Below are positions 1 through 11,547 of a stretch of DNA of 64,000 nucleotides, piece by piece. The position numbers were made by a program, and so were the translations under genes. Origin of the DNA: Ciborinia camelliae (taxonomy: Eukaryota > Ascomycota > Leotiomycetes > Helotiales > Sclerotiniaceae); NCBI GenBank assembly GCA_025890175.1, contig JANPYM010000005.1, positions 1,812,440-1,876,439 of the forward strand. The letters are read 5' to 3'. Every line of letters starts with the position of its first letter. Position 1 is the stretch's first letter. A model generated the notes under the pieces. It was not told where the DNA came from. It saw nothing but the letters and a program-made list of their open reading frames with translations, and did not search any database.

Positions 1-602
1 CTTGATTTCACGGTGAGATTTGGCATCGGGGAATGTAGAGGTGTATTTTCGAAGATGCTGGTATTGATGATATGGATCGATGTCCATTCGATTTAAGATG
101 TCCGACACATATATCTTCTTCCGTACCAACGCATTAGCTGAGCCAGCATTTCCACCCTGTTTGAAATCATGAAATTTATCCACATGGATGACTCCATCCT
201 TCTTAGCATTGAAGCTCTTATCCTGTAGTAACTTTGGCATTCCGATACTTGGATGTTCATTTTTGGTGATGCCAGGTGACTTCAAATCTATTACAATGCC
301 CGCATACTTTATTCCTCTCCTAAACAATGGTCAACTCCATTGATGCGAACCCAAACACTCACTCCTAAGAGTTACCCACAAACTTTCATATGTACAAGCC
401 ACTGGCGGGTATCTCCTCGCACAATTACTACAAGGTCTATCTTTGGCTTGGTTACACTGCATTCATCAATTAGCCACCGCAAGGCACACCGATGGAAAAA
501 TCTACCCACCTTTTGTTTTCTCCTCCTGCATTTGCTGCAACTTGCCGAATTCCTCTGCCGTGTTCGCGGTACCTGCAGCTTACCGTTGGTTTCTAACATC
601 AT
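1..602 (-). CDS. Zn(II)2Cys6 transcription factor, 5' part (runs off left edge)
   Basis: This is the N-terminal part of a fungal zinc-cluster regulator, expected to bind DNA in the nucleus. I join three exons, 602-510, 456-380 and 319-1, with introns of 53 bp (457-509) and 60 bp (320-379), both with GTGGGT donors and AG acceptors. The join gives CSKCRRRKQKC, then seven residues, CSNC, eight residues and a last Cys, so it fits C-x2-C-x6-C-x5-16-C-x2-C-x6-8-C. After the cluster, exon 3 stays open for all 106 remaining codons to the window edge. The start is the ATG pair at 602/599, about 20 residues before the first Cys. The regulatory target is unknown and the middle homology region lies outside the window. 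The zinc cluster is seen directly; the second intron is set by frame only. Confidence 0.8.
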
Positions 603-1133
603 GCAGGTATTCGGATTGTAAATATTATGAGGTGGTATTTCTGCGTGTTTATAGCGTGATGGCCATCGGGCTTATATCACTCACATGGTGGCGTTTTTGC
701 CGTTTTGAGCTGAAAATTGAGGTTACACAGAGATGCAACTGTCACCCAAACGATACAATCAAACTATATTCTCCAACCCTAAACAATAAAATACCCTTCT
801 ATAGATCTCTCCCTCGACCGTCACTCATACAATACATACCCTTCTATTCTTCTATTTCCCCACCTAGGTATACGAGAGACTCTCGTATTTCTTTGTTCAA
901 AGATTTCATACCTATTAAGGATAAAAACTTGCTACACCTATGATACCTAGGTATGGTATGTACCCCGATCAATGCCAAACAACCAAGTGTGTGACAAGTG
1001 TGACGAGTGTACCATTCATCTCCAAAAGATTGCATGCAATATCAATACCTATCAATACCATAGCAGTATCTATCCATCCATCACTGCAGCCCGTCTAAAC
1101 CAGGCCTGACCTTTATATCTTAAATCTTAAATC
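603..1133. other. Intergenic spacer without recognisable gene
   Basis: This spacer lies upstream of the zinc-cluster gene and downstream of the carrier gene. Two CCTAGG palindromes are present (863-868 and 946-951), and A+T-rich sequence surrounds them. Open frames here show no family motif, so I call no gene. Confidence 0.6.
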
Positions 1134-2484
1134 CTATATACCCAACCAGCCCTTCCCCCTCTCATAAACATAAAAGCTGACCGCCACCATCGGGACAACC
1201 TTCACGTAACCAATCGTCAACCCGACGAAGAAACCCCTCCACCCCCTCTCCCTAACAATCATCCTGGCCGTCTCCCCAATATGCAATCTCCTCCTATCCC
1301 CGACCGCGCCCCCAACCTGCATCCTCCTCCTAATCACCTCCAACGGATACGCACTCGTCTGACTAACCAATCCCGCCATACCACCCGCGAATAATTCCGC
1401 CCACGATCGAAGTGGTGCTGGTTTATTCTCCGCGTAATGTGCTGGTTTGGGAAGTGTAGTATATTGTTTCACAGCCGGATGACGGAGTAAATCCCCTGCC
1501 GTATCATGCGTTAAAAACGACATTCCAGCATATGGAAGCATGCCCAATATCGTGGCCGAGAACCCTCTATAAAAGTTCGCCAATCCACTTTTCGGCACAA
1601 TCGCCTGAACCGCATTTTCCGCTCCGGCAACCAAGCCCCCACCACCCGTCGATATCCTCGGCGCAGGCGGAACTTCATGATAAATCTTCCTACAAATTTC
1701 CCCCAAACCGGCGCCCTTCTTTTTCGTCTCAAATGCCAACCTAACCCTCATAACCTCCAACGGATATGTGAAAAACACACTCGTAACTCCCGCTAAACTT
1801 CCACTTATCAATCTCCTAAACGGAGTCTCGTAGTCGTGCTTCGGTATAATAACTGCGCGGATTTGTTCATATGCTAGAAATTTTATAGCTGCGTATGGGA
1901 AAATGCGGAGAATAGTTGCCGAGTGACCGCGAAAGAGTCCGCGAATTCCTTCATCGGTATGGATATCGCGCATCGCGGTTATGTAGCCAAACCATGACCC
2001 GGTGTATTTGGCAAATTGGGGGTTGCTGGCTTGAAAGAGGATTTTTACTCGGTCGAGGGGGGCGACTACGGTTTTTGCCTGTCGTGAATGATGTGTTAGT
2101 GATATCGCTCTTGTTCCTCTAGATCTTCTGCCCAACAGAGCCCGCAGCCCGCAGGCCGAATCCGCGGGGGATAACAAATAGAGAACATACCGCACTGCCA
2201 GCCAACCCACCCGCCAACCCCGTCCTCCATATATAATCCCAACTCTGTTTATTTCTAATATCCTTCCCCGCCATTCTCAACTTCATCCCCTCCCCCTTCT
2301 CCAACTCCCCCCTCTTCCTCGACACTACCGTATCATCGTCCGTAGAACAGATAGCCGGGCCAGGTTTTCTGGCCAATTCGGCGACTGCATTCGCCATACC
2401 GGTACTGGCGTTTGTCTCTCGCGATCCGTTCTCGTTCTTTTCTGTAAATATATTTGTTGAGCTCGATGAGGCATCCTTGGTCAT
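1134..2484 (-). CDS. LEU5: Mitochondrial carrier, Leu5/SLC25A42-type (coenzyme A transporter)
   Basis: Inner-membrane carrier of the SLC25 family. The Leu5/SLC25A42 group brings coenzyme A (or a precursor) into the matrix. Exons are 2484-2191 and 2078-1134, joined across a 112-bp intron (GTATGT..CAG), giving about 412 residues. The intron sits just before the first signature, and the join restores AGSAAKTVVAPLDRVKILFQ, very close to yeast Leu5 in that stretch. Three Px[DE]xx[RK] signatures are visible: PLDRVK near residue 105, PLEVMR near 203 and PLEVIR near 346, one per two-helix repeat. RGHSATILRIFPYAAIKF is also a Leu5-like block. The N-terminal 90 residues are polar and low in complexity, so the exact start is uncertain; I chose the first ATG after the upstream frame stops looking coding. 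Substrate assignment is by family only. Confidence 0.9.
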
Positions 2485-3431
2485 ATCATTCCCATCCGTT
2501 TGACACAGCCTTCTGTTGATATTCCACTTTCTTATCAACCAATCCGCCTTGACGATTTTCTCTTTCTCACATTCCACTAGTTCCGTTCCAATAGAGTTCC
2601 TAGCACTCCATCTGTAAATTCGGATGATATTCGAAGTATTCCGATAATTTGATCGTTTCGTTTTCTCCTTAATGTAATGCCATGTAATATTTATAACAAA
2701 ATCGAAGATCAATCGTAAATGTGCACACAATATTTCTGAAACCATTAGCCGCACCTTCACCCGCGCCCACAAACGTCATACTAGCGCCTTTCCTTGCTCG
2801 GTAATCTTCCCCTCCACCGAGCATTGCAGAAATAAAAGTTTATTTTATTAGACAGACACTTACGAAGTAATAATAAAAGCTTCAAGAATTAATACTGATA
2901 TAACAGTTGGTAAGATAGGTTTCTTTAATTTGAAGAAATAAAACATCAAGACATCAAACTTCATTCATTCTACATTCTCAAAAATACCATAAAATTTGAG
3001 GCAAAAAGGCAAAGTTTTTAAGAACCTCGGCTACGGTATACATCGGCTTTAACATCATCGACGACATAATATAATCGGATTACCTAGGTACGACTCGACT
3101 CGTGTATTTGCAAATATTTTATCTGAATATACCTACATCTTAATCTCAAGAACTTTTGATATCAATGCCAAACCGCCCATACCAAACTCCTCAAATGTCA
3201 ATCAACAGATGAAGGGCAATCGATAATCCTCGACCAATCCATAAAAGACAAAGCAAAAACGACCGCACAGTTATATACTTTTTTCCAACTCCCCAATCCC
3301 AATCCTATTTCCATTTCCATTCCCATTTCCATCCAACCCGCCATTTTTTGATATCCCCTTTCATTCCCTTCCCATATGCACTCCATTCATTCCAATCATC
3401 CATCCAACCAACCGACTCAATGCCTTTTACT
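2485..3431. other. Intergenic spacer between carrier and TSC1
   Basis: About 950 bp of A+T-rich DNA with one CCTAGG palindrome at 3083-3088. It holds the carrier promoter (read leftward) and the TSC1 3' end. If the GTAAGT just inside the called TSC1 end is used as a donor, a further TSC1 exon could lie at 3200-3400, but I could not define one. Confidence 0.55.
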
Positions 3432-6400
3432 TTATACAAATGCCCTCAACCCTCTCAATCCACTTACCTTTTTCTTCTCCTTTGGACTATTCTTTGGGCT
3501 CTCTTCTGCGCCACTCCCACTTCCCTCCCTCTTGCCATTACTTTTTTCCTTATCCTTCTTACCGCCCGCGATATTTTGAACCCCTCCTGTTTGCACGTCA
3601 GGTAATGAATATGAAGAGACGGAAAACACAAGAGGGGAGGATCATCTTCCTTCAAATTTGAATTCAAAGTGTGATTTAGTAGGGTTGAAACATGAGTGTA
3701 CTCACCACGACCATAAACCCTAACCTCACTTTGTGATTTAACCTTTGGCTTTCCCATGCCTTCCATGGAATCCTTATCACTGCTACCACCATCTCTACTC
3801 GCATCCGAATGCGAAGAACCAGGTCCTGGACCAAAAGTACTGGAATGGGAAAATCTACCTCCATAATGTTCTGGGCTTGTGGGGGTGCTTGTAGGTGGGC
3901 ATCTGATAGCATGACCTGATGTTGGACTATAAGTATCTAGCCTTGGGCGAGCAATGAAGCTTGATGTACCTGTAAGTGGGAATGTCGGACTAGGTACGAG
4001 GCTTGGTCTTCCCGAATCGGAAAAACTGTGCGGCAGGCGACGAGGATCTCGTTGAGGAACATGTGGCCCAGGGGATCCATCAATATTCATGGGTAAATCA
4101 GAAACCCTGTCTTGTGCTGAGAGTACATCGAGGTGATCTTGTTGTAATCTAGTGTATCGTTTCAAAAGATTAGAATGAGCCTTCTTCATATCCTCCATGC
4201 GCCTTCGTGATCCAGCCAAAGCCTCGTCGATGACCTTCTGTTTTGCAGGATCCAATTTCAGAAAGCCATTTTGATTGGCGTTTTGCGCTTCTTTGAGTTC
4301 ATTTTGAAATTGGATAATCAATTGTTGGATTTCAGCGTCCTTCGCCTTCAATTTCATATTGAGCATCTCAATTGTATTGTGCGCTTGCTCTTCGTCTTGC
4401 TTTGCTCTGTCCATATCAACCTCTCGAGCTTCGTACTTTCGTAGTTTGGTCGTAAGCCTTTCAGCCTCGATGCGTAACCGGTCCAGTTCCTCTTTATTTG
4501 ACTGCACCAGCTGAATCTCTTGATTAGAATGCGAAACCTTGAATTCAGCTTGAACGACCAACTGTCTTAGGTTGAACACATCAACCCTCGACGCCGCTAA
4601 ATCACGCTTCAATTGATCGTGCTCAAGAACCCACTTCTTTTGTTCCTCTTTCAAAGCTCTTAGTTTGGCCGTTAAATCAGATTCCCATTTCCTAGAGTGA
4701 TTTCGACTCTTATCAGATTCCTTCTTCATCTGTACAATAGTTTTCTTGGCATCTTCCAGCTTCGCTCTCAAGATTTTATTAGAGTTGATTAAGTTCTGGG
4801 TTTCGGCTTCGACTCTTGCTTCGCGGATGGCCTTTCTACGGAGTTGACCAATATGAGTGAGATGTTGCTGTTTGAGATAACGTTCAAAGTTCAAATCATT
4901 CTTCAACAACATAATGTCCCGTTGTAAGTATGCAACTTTGGTTGAATCGTTTGTACCAGGTCTCAAAGATGGTGAACGAGGGACATGTGCTCGGGTGAGC
5001 GATTGTAAATATGAATCAACATGATAGTTATTATCTTGACCATGATGACTCAGTGCAAGTGATTGTACACTTTCGTTAGTCAGGGTTTGATAGATACCAC
5101 CTCTGATCGATCCAGATCGTTGGGAATCCAACATATCTTGTAAATGGGTGTGTGATGATGATGTCCCCATAAATGGAGGTAATGTAGGGCTATCGAATCG
5201 CTTTTCTGCCCTCAGAATGGGAGAGTCTGCAATTGAAGGCATTGATTGACTTGTGAACGACGCTCTTCTTAGTAAAGAATTTCGAAGTCCTTCTGGGGAT
5301 GCAACAACGGTCGGTGCAGCGTACCTCCAACTCGCATGTCTAGACTGAGCTGGTGTAATTATATTGTTCTCTACGAGTGGTTGTTCCGGAACATCGGGAT
5401 TAGTGTCAACATGTAAGTTTGGTAGTTGTGATCTTGCTAACGGAGCTTGTTGAGCATACCCTGGAATGTAAAGTGCCATGCATTCGGTCACAACATCTGA
5501 TGCTTCACTCTTCATCCATCGATTGGCGTCTGATAGCTCCTGATCAATAGTCATTGTGAAGAAATTTGGATGTAAAAGATGGACTTGTCTGAAAGGTTCA
5601 GATCGTTGTCTAATTTCCATAGGTTCAACTGCCAATTCATTCGCTCCTGGGAAACCTTGATGTCTCAAAAACTTCTGAGGTTTTCGAATATAGCTCATGA
5701 AATTCATCGGATAAAGACCGTAAAGAAATGTGTAGTAATGTAACAATTCAGGAACCGATACATCTTCCGAATCCAGAAGGTAAGATAATTTGATCCACGA
5801 ACCTGTACTATGAGTACTTTGATCATCTTGCTCATCGGATGCTGGGATCTCCGCGTACTTGCGCTCCCTATCCCAGAAAAGCATCCTGCTATAAATATTG
5901 AAAAGAGCAGGGAGATGCTTGGAAAGAGAGCTTGGAATATGAGGTAGGAACATAACCAGAGCTGTCATAGCCAACGATACCACCCGAGTCGAAGTATCTA
6001 TCTGTAAACATCGTAGAAGATTTTCGAAAAGGGGAGTTTGAAGAAGTTGATGCAGATGAGGGGGTTGATGTCGAATAAACTCGCAAAGTAATGAAAGGGA
6101 GAGAATTCGACTGTCTTTCTTCACAAAGAATTGGTTGATGGCGGTCAAGAAGTTCTGTAACTCGTCAGCTCCCCATCCCCATCTCCCAGATAAAATGATG
6201 CACGTACCTTTGGTCTCTTCCTCCCGAATGATATAAGTATACCCCTTAATTGATTCTCAACGAACCTCGCGTTCTCATCAAATTGTATGGCACTACTATT
6301 ACTCTTCGCCAACCAAATTGCGAGTAGGTTCCCTGCCACCGTATCCGAAGTGGCAATTGCATCATCTATATGTCCCTCATCTTCATCATAAATTAGAATA

Positions 6401-6817
6401 TCCAGTAAAGTGTTCCTAGCTTCCAAGGCCAACCCCTTCTCTTCCCCAAGATGATTCAATACTGGTATACATAGTTTATCCCACCATTGCAACATTCTGC
6501 CGCCCCCTTTTATTGAAGTTCTGAGCTTTCGCAATATGGAGAGGAAGGGTGCAAAGCGGGTAGGATGATCGACAACATCTTTTTCGTAAATAGAGAGTAA
6601 TTCATCTTGCAGTTTGTGGGAGTCGGATTCATCGTGGCTAAGATTCTTCTCAAGGTAAGAGTGTATAATTCGCACAAGATCATCAGGTAAAGGTAGTCGG
6701 GTAGAGGTTGTTACTGATGTCTTGATCGCTTTGGTAAGGTCCTTAAGTGAACTGTGATATATCTATCGTTAGTAGGGACATAGGAACGAAGGCTGGGATA
6801 TCATACCCGGAAGACAT
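3432..6817 (-). CDS. TSC1: Hamartin, tuberous sclerosis complex subunit TSC1
   Basis: Scaffold subunit of the TSC complex, which with tuberin (TSC2) acts as a GAP for Rheb and so restrains TORC1. Exons are 6817-6807, 6751-6208, 6154-3706 and 3586-3432, with introns of 55, 53 and 119 bp; the product is about 1052 residues. The first exon is only 11 nt (M-S-S-G). The N-terminal half is the helical hamartin core, including the FVKKDSRILSLSLLCEFIRH and VSLAMTALVMFLPHIP blocks. Residues about 590-810 form a long charged coiled coil, and the tail is Ser/Pro-rich then basic. The stop is not certain: AAG|GTAAGT 41 nt before it is a good donor, so one more exon is possible. Baker's yeast lacks this gene, while many filamentous fungi keep it. 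Confidence 0.88.
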
Positions 6818-7915
6818 CTTGCCTCCTTCATTGATGACTCTAGCAAATAACGCCTATGCCTATGCCTATGCCTATGATGTGTGCTTTATCAAGCTTTTCT
6901 GTCATGCCTCTAAGCTCTTCTCTCTCTTTCTCGAGTCCGTCCGGTCAAATCCGTCTTAATTTGCTTATCATGTCATACTATTGAGAAAAAAAAGTACTAT
7001 CTCTTCATATGGCACATTGAAATAATCGAAGAGTAGAAAGCTAGAAACAATTCTCGGGATGCACAAGGTATCGTAGATCATCTGCAAGATTTCATGTTTG
7101 GGGAAAAAGTGGTGCGGGATAATTAATCTTTGTTGCTGATCTGATGTTTGAAGAAAATGTCCACTGTCCAAATAATTAATTATCTACCTAGGTAGGTAGT
7201 ACTGTATGTAGGTGGTAGGTGTATGAAGGTAGGTGGGTGTGATTCACAAGGGTTTACAGTACTTCCGTCTTGCAGGAAAGCTTTCATCCTTGCCCATACA
7301 GTAAGAATTCCTTTTTTTCTTCCTATTGTATGAGATGGGGGGAAAATGATGCGCTCTGATAAGATGGGGAAGCGAAGGCGGTGAGATCTTATCGCCGAAA
7401 CGGGCTGAGAGGGAGAGGGGTTGTGAAACAACCGTCAGTCGGGTGGGATGGATTGGATCGAGCATCCTACCAGCAGTCGTGTAGGTAGTATATAATAAAA
7501 TATCAACCAACTATAATAACGAGGGAGGTAGGGAGGTAGGGAGGTACGCTGGTCTTTTGTATTATTATTATTATTATTATTGTTATTATGATATGGATGG
7601 AATTGACCCTATAGTGAATAGGTATGAACATGGAGTTTCTCCCCGATCTTCTCTATTATTATATCAAATTAACTACCCACACAGTAAAGGTAGGCATGAA
7701 GTTTCTTGAGACTGTCGGAGATATCGTCTTTAGGTACATCCATCAATAAGGTACCTATCGATGTATTCAAAGACGTATAGTAGATATAACAAAAAAGGTA
7801 GAACAATCCCGTTTTCATCCATCTAATCTACTATCCTTTGAACATTCAATCACTCTAGTGCTTGGACTTTCCACATATATTACTATTCACGATATCAGGA
7901 AGGAAATACAAAGCT
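6818..7915. promoter_or_regulatory. Divergent spacer between TSC1 and an SDR gene
   Basis: These 1.1 kb must hold the promoters of TSC1 (leftward) and of the dehydrogenase (rightward). Simple repeats are frequent: a 6-bp unit (GCCTAT) about four times at 6852-6876, a GGGAGGTA triplicate at 7523-7546 and an ATT run at 7561-7587. A CCTAGG-centred palindrome lies at 7187-7192. I see no further gene. Confidence 0.5.
7561..7587. repeat. (ATT)n microsatellite
   Basis: A perfect ATT trinucleotide run broken by one TGTT. It lies in the upstream region of the neighbouring dehydrogenase gene. Confidence 0.9.
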
Positions 7916-9116
7916 ATGGATACCAAGATGTCTACAGAAAGTACTCCTTCATTACATCTACCTCTAAAAGGTAAACTTGCCATTGTTACTGGATCTTCTC
8001 GAGGCATTGGAGCAGCTATAGCTCTTGATCTTGCCAAACGAGGTGCCGATGTAAGATGACTATTCATTGTTGTATGGGTATACATAATTAATTTCAACAT
8101 CCAGATAATCCTAACCTACAATTCAACGAGGAGCATCCCCTCTATTGAATCTCTCGAATCTGAGATCCGCTCCCTGCAGCACTCACTAGTCGCCTCCTAT
8201 CAAATTGATCTTTCCTATCCCCTTGGGCCCAAAGAACTCATCAACTCTATCATTTATGATTCTCCCATGACTTCCTCTCACACCCATCCCCTAAAAATCC
8301 ACATTCTAGTAAACAACGCTGGCGTCACCTCCACAATCCCTCTCTCCGAGATCACCCCCTCAGACTTTTCCCAAATCTACAACCTGAACGTCCGGGGCAC
8401 TCTCCTGATGACCCAAGCCGTCCTCCCATATCTCGCCCCCTCATCACGCATAATAAACATATCCTCGGTAGGCGCGCGCTCCGGCTTCGCCAATCATTCC
8501 CTCTACTGTTCATCCAAAGCCGCCATGGAAGGGCTCACCCGCTCTTGGGCAAGAGAACTAGGCGAAAAGGGAATTACCGTCAATTGTGTGAGTCCAGGAC
8601 CTGTAGAAAGTGAAATGCTCGATCAAATCCCCGAAAGCATCAAACAGGCACAGCGCGAAGTGACGCCGCTTGGAAAGAGAATAGGGAGGGTAGATGATAT
8701 TGTGGGTGTGGTGAGCATGCTTTCTTTATTTTCATAATACCTCCCCCCTCCAAAGGATTCCTCCAAACTCCCGTTCACCCATTTATCACCCTTTCCATCC
8801 CCTTCCATCCCCTTCCTTCCCCCCACAACATTACACCCTCATCGATTTCCTCCCAACCCCATCTCATCTCCCTCAAAAGCCTCCTTTCGTAAACACTTCA
8901 ACAAATACCTTCCACATCCCCAATCCCCAATCCCCAATCTCCAAACTAACTCCTCAAATCACGTACATAGGTGGGGTTCTTAGCCGGGGAAGAAAGCAAC
9001 TGGATTACGGGGCAAACCATTAATGTTAGGTATGTGGATTATACCATTCTCGTCCTGTCTGGCACTCCCCTCTAACTTTGATATTTATTAATAGTGGCGG
9101 CTGGTCGATGTATTAA
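7916..9116 (+). CDS. Short-chain dehydrogenase/reductase (SDR), FabG-like
   Basis: Classical SDR, an NAD(P)-dependent oxidoreductase; the substrate is unknown. Exons are 7916-8050, 8105-8710, 8971-9029 and 9095-9116, giving about 273 residues, the usual classical length. The cofactor loop TGSSRGIG is near residue 25, NNAG follows in exon 2, the catalytic Ser lies in ISSVGARSG, and Tyr-x-x-x-Lys is YCSSK. The C-terminal GQTINVSGGW typical of 3-oxoacyl-ACP-reductase-like SDRs is only obtained by splicing a 59-nt and a 22-nt last exon. Intron 2 is long for this window (260 bp) but both ends are canonical (GTG|GTGAGC, CATAG|GTGGGG) and the frame is kept. It is convergent with the dienelactone hydrolase. 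A polyketide or fatty-acid-type ketoreductase role is possible but not shown. Confidence 0.88.
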
Positions 9117-9573
9117 TACTTAAATACCTAACCACAATATATGGCTTTGTGGTTTTAGTCTATTGAGATGGGATGAGATGAGATGAGATAGGTACTCAGG
9201 CTTGAAGTCTCGCTCGATGTATGTATTCAGAATCTTTGGAGGTACCCGTCCCTTTTCAAAATTTGAATTCAACCGGGACACCGAGGGGAATACCCAAGCT
9301 ATTCTCATCCTTTGTTTGGATTGCAGAATACATCTATCGGCAGAATTTGGACTCCGTCACGATGACACTAAGGATATGATTCTCATCTCATCTCATCCAT
9401 TTGCTTTAAAAGGTTCATTGACATATATTCATCTCCAGATCAGTATATCAAAATTCCTCGCTTCCCTTCCCGACATATATGCTCGCGAGAACTCCCTTCG
9501 CAAATCAAGTCTACAATACAACCCTCCCAGCCCTCACAACCTCAGCCGCATCCTCATCCTCGTCATCGTCTCT
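9117..9573. other. Convergent spacer
   Basis: This lies between the 3' ends of the SDR and the hydrolase. It holds a short GATGA repeat near 9170-9190 and no coding signal that I can support. Confidence 0.55.
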
Positions 9574-10604
9574 CTAAACCAAGTACTGATCAAACCAAGC
9601 AATAGCCTGTAAGAAAGCCTGTTCCTTGGCAAATTTCTCTACAGGCTTGCTCACATCACATCTAACCGAGAAACCGTGGGCAACACCACTGAAGAGGTTC
9701 ATTTGATAGGTAGCCTTGATTTCCTTGAGGATCTCTTCCGTCTTGTGGCGTTTCTCTGCTGGAAAGATTTCATCGGTTTCGGCGGCTGCGATGGAGATCG
9801 GTCCTTTGATAGCGCGGACCTCATCTTCTTCGGTGAAACTTGAGGGGTCCCTTGTTAGTCCCAGATTTTTTGGAGTGTTTTGTGAGGCGCGGAACCGGGG
9901 AGGAAAGAAGTAAAGGGATAACGAAATAAAAAAACTCACGAAGGATGTGCAACATATCCAGCATCGAAACCCTTGCCCTCGGCCAAAAATCTAAAGACGG
10001 ATTTGGCACCAAAGCAGTATCCTACTGCTCCAATCTTCTTGTATCCCTTGGATCTCAAGTATTCAATTGATTTCTCAACGATCGGATCAATATATGTGCA
10101 TGTATGTGGGTTATTTCCATCAGAACCCTTGGTCAACCAGTCCATGATATCGAAATCTTTGGGACGGTTGTTAAGGGAAACTGGGTCGCCATTGAGAATA
10201 TCTGGAATGACGGTATAGTAACCATTAGCAGCAAATTGATCAGCCATCAATTGAGAATTTTGCCCTGATTCGATGATTCGTTAGTGACTGGGTCCTATCT
10301 ATCTTCACTATTGGGTGAGAATCGTGATGTGAAAATAGGTAAAAACATACAGATACCGATCACATCTGGAAGGTACAGAATAGCAGTATCCTCGTGAACC
10401 TTTCCCGTGGGTTCAGCAACATATGCATCAATAGTATCAGCAATTTTGATAGAAGATCCAGTTGGTTGACCTCTATAATAACATTCCTATCAGTTTCACA
10501 TCCATATACATAAAAAACCCCCACCTAGAGCTCTCTAGAAGAGTAAAAACTTACTCATGCTTAACACCGATAGTACAGCATTTTGCAGGTTGATATGAAG
10601 CCAT
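9574..10604 (-). CDS. Dienelactone hydrolase family protein
   Basis: Alpha/beta hydrolase of the dienelactone hydrolase family, usually cytosolic. Bacterial members open dienelactones in chlorocatechol breakdown; fungal substrates are mostly unknown. Exons are 10604-10555, 10472-10351, 10264-9940 and 9838-9574, giving about 253 residues, the usual size. The nucleophile is the Cys of GYCFGAKS. The acid is likely the Asp of AAETDEIFP, and the base is the His of GVAHGFSVR, so the Cys-Asp-His triad is complete. Each intron (82, 86 and 101 bp) has a GT donor and AG acceptor and restores family sequence such as LPDVIGIWQNSQLMADQFA. The ATG at 10604 opens exon 1, a 50-nt exon that continues the family N-terminus (MASYQPAKCCTIG). 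Confidence 0.92.
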
Positions 10605-11547
10605 TTTGAAAATCGACTGAGAGTTAGTTAACCCTTATGTAAAAAATCGAAATATTGTATCTTATTGAAGAGAAACCTTTCGGAAACAGCTGGAGAGATC
10701 AACAAATTTGGTAACTAGAAATGATAAAATAAATCAAATCATCATGGGAAACTACAGAGATACTTAAGAAAAATTACGTAGGTCGCATAGGCCTAGAGAG
10801 GACCAGCTCTACCCCTCCACTTGGCACTTTGGCACTTCAAGCAGTGGAGCGAGCTTACGGGGCCAGCCGCCTTCATCACCAATTATTGCTCATCATGTTC
10901 AATCATTCATTAACTGCAAAGGAATAATATGTTAACTCCGTGATATTAACTCCATTATTCATACGGGTACCTTGGTAATTCCGATGAAAACCTGGGAATT
11001 GAATGTGTTCGGGGTGAGGGAATCCGAATACACTGTACGGATGATCCATCTGCAGTATCAATATCGCTCTGTTTACTTGTGTGGGAAATTCATGCCGTTG
11101 TTGTTGAAGAAATTTGGTAAGGTTATAAGGAAGGCTGTAATTGGATTGGGTTGATAAGTTCCTTCTGTAAGATGGATGATGATAATCTGCAGAATACATA
11201 GAACAGAAATAACTGTTAACAACAAAACATTAGTTCAATTGAAGAAATAATAATGAAGCCGGAGGACCTTAATAAATCGCTGGAACGAAACATGACTGGT
11301 GGATTAACATGTATGACTGAAACACTGACTCCCTCCCTACCTAGTAGGTATAATATAAGTACCGAACTAATAAATGCAAGGATAGGTACCCGCGCTTGAC
11401 TAAGGTTACCGCGTCTAACAAACGTCTAAATCTCGCGTCTAATAACTTTCCCTTCCGATAGCTGTAAAGATTTCCGCGCTTAATTTTATCTGATACTGGC
11501 GATTTCTATCAGGCCCGGCATCTTCAAATCCCCATTCCACAGCAACA
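10605..11547. promoter_or_regulatory. Divergent spacer between hydrolase and uL23m gene
   Basis: About 940 bp upstream of both neighbours. A direct TTGGCACT/TTGGCACT doublet is seen near 10822-10837. A 98-codon frame at 10903-11199 (-) shows no motif and I do not call it. Confidence 0.5.

Noticed and set aside
443..943. 166-codon plus-strand frame at the left edge
   Set aside because: Its first part is antisense to the zinc-cluster exons and the rest has no motif.
3198..3386. Met/Glu-rich 62-codon frame as a last TSC1 exon
   Set aside because: A suitable donor exists upstream, but I found no acceptor that keeps the frame and gives family-like sequence, so the shorter end was used.
10903..11199. 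98-codon minus-strand frame between the hydrolase and uL23m genes
   Set aside because: It looks like promoter DNA; no domain, and no splice partner gives a longer protein.
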